A DNA stretch of 11,068 nucleotides from Chloroflexota bacterium (lineage in GTDB: Bacteria > Chloroflexota > Limnocylindria > Limnocylindrales > CSP1-4): assembly GCA_021815005.1 (NCBI GenBank), contig JAKAHL010000037.1:1-11068 (forward strand). Reading direction: 5' to 3'. A program made the position numbers and the translations under genes. A model generated the notes under the pieces. That model saw only the letters and a program-made list of their open reading frames with translations, was not told where the DNA came from and made no database searches. Of the stretch, positions 7,295 through 11,068 are shown piece after piece. Position 1 is the first letter of the stretch; the number at the start of each line of letters is the position of its first letter.

Positions 7295-8811
7295 GGCTCG
7301 GGCTCCGGCTCGGGCTCCGGCCCGGCGGCAGCGACCTCGGGCTCCGGCCCGGGCTCCGGCCCGGCGGAAGCGACCTCGGCGGCAGCGGCCTCGGGCTCGG
7401 GCCCGGGCTTCGGCTCGGGCTCGGCGGCCCGCTCGCGCTGCGCGACGAGCGCCCGGAACCCGCTCGAGGCCATGCGCCGCGCCGAGGCCCGCTCGACGGC
7501 GCCGGCGAGCGACGCGGCGAACGGACCCCGGAGCACGCCCTCGTCGGTCAGGAAGGCGTCCACCAGGGCGGCGGGCACGACGTCGGTCGCCGGATTGCGG
7601 GCGTGGGTCCCCTCGGGGGCGATCCGCTGCCCCGCGAACACGAGCGCTGCGGAGGGGCGGGCGTCCTCGGGTGCCAACCCGGCCGCGTCGGGCACGGCGA
7701 GGTCGATCGCGGTGGTGGCGACGCACACCACCAGCGGCACGCCGGCCGCCTGCGCCGCGAGCGCCAGCGGGTAGGTGCCCACCGGCGCGGCGAGGTCCCC
7801 GTTGGCGGCGATGCGGTCCGCCGTCACGAGCACCACGTCCACCTCGCCCGCCGCGATCCGGCCGGGCGCCGCGGCATCGGGGATGAGCGTGTGCGGGATG
7901 CCGGCCTGGGCCAGCTCCCAGCAGGCGATGCGCCCGCCGGCCAGCCAGGGCCGCGTCTCGGCGACCAGCGCGTGCACCGCCTGGCCAGCCTGGTGGCGGC
8001 TCGTCACGACGCCCAGGGCCGTGCCGAACACGCCGCTGCCCAGCGCCCCGGTGCTGCCCGCGGTGAGCACGCGCAGCACCACCGTCCTGCCGGCGGGCAG
8101 CGCCTGGGGGGCGTGCCCGGCGATCCGGCTGTGGTCCTCGGTGGCCTCCACGATGATCTCCTCGGCCTCGCGGCGGAGGGCGTCGGCGAGCACCGCGCCG
8201 TCCGCTTCCACGGGGAACGCCTCCACCAGGGCCAGCATGCGGTCCATGGCCAGCGCCATCTGGGCCGAGCCCGGCCGGTTGAGCCGGAAGGCGCTCGCCG
8301 CGCCGCGGATCGTGGCCCGCCGGGCGAACGGCCGCGAGTCGCGCGCCCGGGCGGCCACCAGGGCCACGGTGGCCGCGCCCAGCTGCGCCGCCACGGCCGA
8401 CCCGATGACCGCGCCGTCGGTCAGGGCGCCGATGGCGTCGGCCGCCCCCGCGATCGCCATCTCCTGGAGGATGTCCGGCAGCAGGCGCTGGTCCCAGGCG
8501 AAGACCACGTCGTCCTCGAACCGGAACGGGGCGCGGTAGCCGGCGGTGGCCGCGAGGTAGGGCCCCTGCGCCCGCAGCGCCGGCGACGAGTCGGGTGCCT
8601 GCGGCGAGGGGGCGGTCCCCGTGCCCAGCAGGTCCGCCATGCCGGTCCCGCCCAGCAGGTCCTGCGCGGCGGACGCCGTCTCCGCCTGGAGCGAGCGGGC
8701 CGCGCCGATCATGCTGCCGACCGAGCTCGCGACGTCACCGGCGAACAGGCGGAAGAAGCGCCGCCGGTGCGGGTCGGTGGGACTGGGCGGGACGGGCTCG
8801 TCGTCGGGCAT
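7291..8811 (-). CDS. MtnA / eIF-2B alpha-beta-delta family protein, catalytic cysteine missing
   Basis: A 506-residue relative of methylthioribose-1-phosphate isomerase, usually about 340-370 residues. Recognisable family blocks: WDQRLLP (106-112), FGTALGV (262-268), [16 protein letters not shown] (285-300), [11 protein letters not shown] (304-314), [10 protein letters not shown] (330-339), [17 protein letters not shown] (344-360), [20 protein letters not shown] (406-425). True MtnA has LTHCNAG; here it is LTAGSTG (249-255), which puts Gly252 at the catalytic Cys. The catalytic Asp is kept (Asp332), but the Asn-Lys before IGTY is Ala342-Pro343, and the phosphate-binding VRGAPAIG block reads LTDGAVIG (130-137). 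Classic isomerase activity is therefore doubtful. Extras are an N-terminal extension to about residue 95, with [10 protein letters not shown] at 16-25, and an acidic Pro/Glu tail (463-506). It starts 26 bases after apt and overlaps the GNAT gene by 4 bases. It may be a regulator or act on a different sugar phosphate. Confidence 0.85.
   Translation of the reverse strand: MPDDEPVPPSPTDPHRRRFFRLFAGDVASSVGSMIGAARSLQAETASAAQDLLGGTGMADLLGTGTAPSPQAPDSSPALRAQGPYLAATAGYRAPFRFEDDVVFAWDQRLLPDILQEMAIAGAADAIGALTDGAVIGSAVAAQLGAATVALVAARARDSRPFARRATIRGAASAFRLNRPGSAQMALAMDRMLALVEAFPVEADGAVLADALRREAEEIIVEATEDHSRIAGHAPQALPAGRTVVLRVLTAGSTGALGSGVFGTALGVVTSRHQAGQAVHALVAETRPWLAGGRIACWELAQAGIPHTLIPDAAAPGRIAAGEVDVVLVTADRIAANGDLAAPVGTYPLALAAQAAGVPLVVCVATTAIDLAVPDAAGLAPEDARPSAALVFAGQRIAPEGTHARNPATDVVPAALVDAFLTDEGVLRGPFAASLAGAVERASARRMASSGFRALVAQRERAAEPEPKPGPEPEAAAAEVASAGPEPGPEPEVAAAGPEPEPEPEP
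7300..7377. repeat. 39-bp tandem repeat encoding the Pro/Glu tail of the MtnA-like protein
   Basis: Two near-identical 39-bp units encode [13 protein letters not shown] (residues 479-491) and [13 protein letters not shown] (492-504), just before the stop. A 29-bp core (7312-7340 and 7351-7379) differs at one base. The repeat is built from GAGCCG/GAGCCC hexamers and runs directly into the GNAT start codon, supplying several SD-like GGAG tetramers. Confidence 0.88.
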
Positions 8812-8837
8812 CGGACGGGCAGGCGCCGGCTCCGGCG

Positions 8838-9359
8838 TCAGTAGCGGACGACGCTCGTGACCTTGCGTCCCTCGAGCCGCTCGCGGCCGTTGAGGAACTC
8901 GAGCTCCACGAGGAAGGCCAGGCCCACGACCTCGCCCTTGAGCCGCTCGACCAGGTCGAGCGTGCCCCGGACCGTGCCGCCGGTGGCGAGCAGGTCGTCC
9001 ACGATCAGGACCCGCTGGCCCGGCAGGATGGCGTCGCGGTGGATCTCGAGCGTGTTGGAGCCGTACTCGAGCGCGTACTCCACCGTGAGGGTGTCCGCCG
9101 GCAGCTTGCCGAGCTTGCGGACCGGGACCAGGCCCGTGCCCAGCTCGTACGCCATGGGCGACGAGAAGATGAACCCGCGCGACTCCATGCCCACGACCAC
9201 GTCGATCCGCTCGCCGCGGTAGGGCTCCAGCATCAGCTCGATCGACTCGCGGTAGGCCCCCGGGTCCTTGAGCAGGGTGGTGATGTCGTAGAACAGGATG
9301 CCGGGCTTCGGGAAGTCGGGAATCTCGCGAATCTTCGCTCGAAGCGTCTCGGCGGACAT
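8838..9359 (-). CDS. apt: Adenine phosphoribosyltransferase
   Basis: A 173-residue enzyme, the normal Apt length, that makes AMP and pyrophosphate from adenine and PRPP; cytosolic purine salvage. Visible features: the N-terminal signature IPDFPKPGILFYDITTLL (13-30), GMESRGFIF (57-65), the flexible-loop start RKLGKLP (81-87), and the PRPP-binding motif VLIVDDLLATGGT (117-129) with the Asp121-Asp122 pair. The ATG at 9357-9359 is preceded by GGAGGT about 10 bases upstream (9370-9375). The frame stays open to 9950, but that part is antisense-like, Arg/Ala-rich and overlaps the MFS gene, so it is not included. The gap to the MFS gene is 62 bases and to the MtnA-like gene 26. With ahcY downstream, the likely job is recovering adenine released from SAM by-products. 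Nothing looks abnormal. Confidence 0.97.
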   Translation of the reverse strand: MSAETLRAKIREIPDFPKPGILFYDITTLLKDPGAYRESIELMLEPYRGERIDVVVGMESRGFIFSSPMAYELGTGLVPVRKLGKLPADTLTVEYALEYGSNTLEIHRDAILPGQRVLIVDDLLATGGTVRGTLDLVERLKGEVVGLAFLVELEFLNGRERLEGRKVTSVVRY

Positions 9360-9421
9360 CGGGTGGAGTACCTCCGCAGGTGGCGGGATCGGCGACGGGC
9401 GGGGTGGCCCGCGACGGACGG

Positions 9422-10864
9422 CTAGTCTACCGCAGCCGCCCGCTCGTCCCCGGGTGGCGGCGCCGTCCCGAGGCGTCCCGACGCGAGCGCGCCGAGGGCT
9501 CCGACGGCCGCGGCCACGAGGAACACCGAGCCCAGCGCCCAGCCCAGCCCGTCCCCGCCCGCGCGCGTCCCGGCCGCGGCGATCGCCCCGCCGACGCCCA
9601 CGCCCAGCGCCGTGCCCAGGATGTCCGCCAGCTGGAGGGACGCGGTCGCCGAGCCCTGCTCCGCGGGCGGGCTCCGGCGCAGCACCACCAGCGTGGCCGC
9701 GGAGTACATCAGCCCCATGCCGATGGCTGGCAGCGACCACGTCACGATGAGGATCTCCGGCGGCACGCCGGGCATGACCGCGCCAACCGACAGGATGGCC
9801 CCGACGGCAAGGAGCGCGAAGCCGAGCCGGGTGAACCGCGCCACGCCCCACACCTCGATGCGCCCGGCCTGGTACCAGGTGCCGGCGGACCAGGCGATGG
9901 TCGTGGCGGTGAACACGACGCCGGTCAGCACCGGCGTCGTGCCGCGCCACGTCTGGAGCAGCAGCGCCACGTAGCCGTCCGCCGCGAAGAACGCGAACGT
10001 CATGGCGCCCCGGAGGAGCACCGCCGCCGGGACGCCCTCGGCGACCCGCAGCGTGCCCGGCGGGGTCAGCCGCCGGAACGCCGGCAGCAGCAGCGCGAGG
10101 CCCACCACGGCGCCGCCGACCGCCGGCAGCAGCTCGGGCGCCGTGAGCGCCGCGATCACCAGGCCCGAGCCCGCGAGGGCGAGGAGCGCGGAGGGCAGGC
10201 GTCGCGCCATCGCCTGGCGCTCGGGATCCGCCTCGCCGGGCGTGGGGCCGGGCACGGACCCGAGCGCCCGGAGCGCGACGGCGGCGGCCACCGCGAGGAG
10301 CGGCAGCAGGCCCAGGAAGACCCAGCGCCAGCCGAAGGTTGCCCCGGCGAAGGCGGCGATGGACGGGCCGATGAGCCCGGGCGTCACCCAGGCAGCCGAC
10401 AGCAGGGCGAACATCGGCGGCTGGAGACGGCTCGGCAGCCGGCGGCCGATGGCGACATAGGCCGTCGGGGACAGCGACCCGCCCCCGCTCCCCTGCACGA
10501 ACCGGGCGGCGATCAGGATCGGCATCGACGGGGCGAGGCCCGCGGCCAGGAGCCCGACGGCGTAGAGGCCCACGCCCACCGCGAACGGGCGGCGGATGGG
10601 CATGCGGTCCAGGGCCGCGCCCACGAGCACGATCCCCAGCATGTTGCCGAGGTAGAACGCGGCGTAGACCCAGCCGTAGAGCTCCTGGTCGCCCAGGTCC
10701 CGCGCCACGATCGGCATCACGGTCCCGATCGCGAGCGACTCCACGGCAATCAGCGTGATGGTGGTGACCAGGCCCAGCGTCAGGCCGCGGTCACCGGGCG
10801 CGAACAGGTCCCGCGTCCGGGCGGGCGCATCGGTCTCGGTGTCGGCAGCGGCGAGCGCGGTCAA
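9422..10864 (-). CDS. MFS transporter (multidrug-efflux-like)
   Basis: A 480-residue integral membrane protein with many hydrophobic segments, starting near 28-52 and 66-84, with the last at about 440-463. Short polar stretches flank it at the N-terminus (1-27) and C-terminus (464-480). MFS landmarks: motif A-like GAALDRMPIRRPF (82-94) between the second and third helices, RFVQGSGGG (121-129, the RxxQG motif), and TPGLIGPSIAAF (161-172), a motif C-like proline/glycine stretch seen in drug/H+ antiporters. DxxG-type export of small molecules by proton exchange is inferred; no substrate can be named. The start is weakly fixed: TTG at 10862-10864 lacks a clear Shine-Dalgarno sequence, and no ATG or GTG lies between it and the first helix. 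It is the first gene of the visible run and ends 62 bases before apt, so it may share its transcript, but no functional link is obvious. Confidence 0.9.
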   Translation of the reverse strand: MTALAAADTETDAPARTRDLFAPGDRGLTLGLVTTITLIAVESLAIGTVMPIVARDLGDQELYGWVYAAFYLGNMLGIVLVGAALDRMPIRRPFAVGVGLYAVGLLAAGLAPSMPILIAARFVQGSGGGSLSPTAYVAIGRRLPSRLQPPMFALLSAAWVTPGLIGPSIAAFAGATFGWRWVFLGLLPLLAVAAAVALRALGSVPGPTPGEADPERQAMARRLPSALLALAGSGLVIAALTAPELLPAVGGAVVGLALLLPAFRRLTPPGTLRVAEGVPAAVLLRGAMTFAFFAADGYVALLLQTWRGTTPVLTGVVFTATTIAWSAGTWYQAGRIEVWGVARFTRLGFALLAVGAILSVGAVMPGVPPEILIVTWSLPAIGMGLMYSAATLVVLRRSPPAEQGSATASLQLADILGTALGVGVGGAIAAAGTRAGGDGLGWALGSVFLVAAAVGALGALASGRLGTAPPPGDERAAAVD

Positions 10865-11068
10865 GGGGCGTGGCCGCGGGCGGAGGCGCGGGCGGCCCGG
10901 GTCACCCCGGGCCGCGATACGACGGGCGAGTGGGTCAAGGCTTGGCCCCCGGCGATGTCGGCGGCAAGTCGGCCGCGACGCAGGGCATCCACGATAGCGG
11001 GGACGCCCGGCGCGGGAGGCCGGCCGTCGCGCCGGGGCCGGCCCATCGCCATGCTCGGGCCCGGGCCG
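10865..11068. other. Region upstream of the MFS gene, no convincing gene
   Basis: About 200 bases between the TTG of the MFS gene and the window edge. A minus-strand frame of 63 codons (10861-11052, ATG start) ends in a TGA that overlaps the MFS TTG as TTGA. It shows no recognised motif, and its codons end in A or T more often than in the real neighbours. It remains open upstream to the edge, so it could also be the end of a longer gene outside the window. The stretch holds the hairpin at 10892-10915 and a TTGACC hexamer (10933-10938, minus strand) without a properly spaced -10. It is most likely the leader or promoter region of the operon. Confidence 0.4.
10892..10915. repeat. Perfect 10-bp inverted repeat with 4-base loop
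   Basis: The arms GCGGCCCGGG and CCCGGGCCGC are exact reverse complements around the loop TCAC. The centre lies about 40 bases upstream of the MFS start. No T-run follows on either strand, so it is not a classic Rho-independent terminator. It could be an operator, an mRNA leader hairpin, or a chance product of very high GC content. Confidence 0.7.

Noticed and set aside
7295..7726. N-terminal extension of the GNAT frame
   Set aside because: The added 144 residues are Arg/Ala-rich shadow of the MtnA-like gene. The GTG at 7292-7294 with its GTGA overlap is a better start.
8752..8765. Twin-arginine (Tat) export signal in the MtnA-like protein, from RRRFFRLF at residues 16-23
   Set aside because: The following stretch has Asp26 and no uninterrupted hydrophobic core or signal-peptidase site, and the family is cytosolic.
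2981..8844. Further long plus-strand open frames (for example 2981-4984, 4623-6248, 6413-7774, 7603-8844)
   Set aside because: Each lies opposite a minus-strand gene with conserved catalytic motifs, and each has biased, motif-free composition.
9360..9950. N-terminal extension of the apt frame
   Set aside because: It overlaps the MFS gene out of frame and has no Apt similarity. The ATG at 9357-9359 gives the normal 173-residue length.
10916..10940. Sigma-70 promoter from TTGACC and TATCGC on the minus strand
   Set aside because: The spacing is about 13 bases instead of 16-18, and the match to the -10 consensus is poor.

Overview
The window is very GC-rich, and codon third positions are almost always G or C. 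That fits a high-GC bacterium. The adenosylhomocysteinase is the short archaeal/Thermotoga-type form (425 aa, NRYGTGQS), not the long form usual in actinomycetes, so a high-GC Chloroflexota-like lineage is a reasonable guess. This is inference; there is no rRNA or other marker here to settle it. No tRNA, rRNA, CRISPR array or insertion sequence was seen.

All seven supported genes lie on the minus strand, so transcription runs from right to left. In order: an MFS transporter (9422-10864), adenine phosphoribosyltransferase apt (8838-9359), a divergent MtnA/eIF-2B-family protein (7291-8811), a GNAT acetyltransferase (6197-7294), adenosylhomocysteinase ahcY (4920-6197), an S9 prolyl-oligopeptidase-type peptidase (2846-4840), and the first 932 codons of a type III-like restriction helicase/nuclease (1-2798), which runs off the left edge. 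Junctions are tight: gaps of 62, 26, 79 and 47 bases, a 4-base GTGA overlap and a 1-base TGATG overlap. The block reads as one operon, or two at most. About 200 bases at the right end hold no convincing gene but contain a perfect 10-bp hairpin.

The core apt - MtnA-like - GNAT - ahcY makes sense as recycling of S-adenosylmethionine by-products. AhcY removes S-adenosylhomocysteine, Apt recovers adenine, and MtnA normally isomerises the methylthioribose-1-phosphate left from methylthioadenosine. The MtnA-family protein lacks the catalytic cysteine and several phosphate-binding residues of the family, so it probably does something else. It also has an N-terminal extension of about 90 residues. 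It and the following GNAT protein both end in acidic Pro/Glu/Asp repeat tails. This pair is the most unusual part of the window.

Many long plus-strand open frames exist here, but they are antisense shadows of these genes caused by the high GC content.
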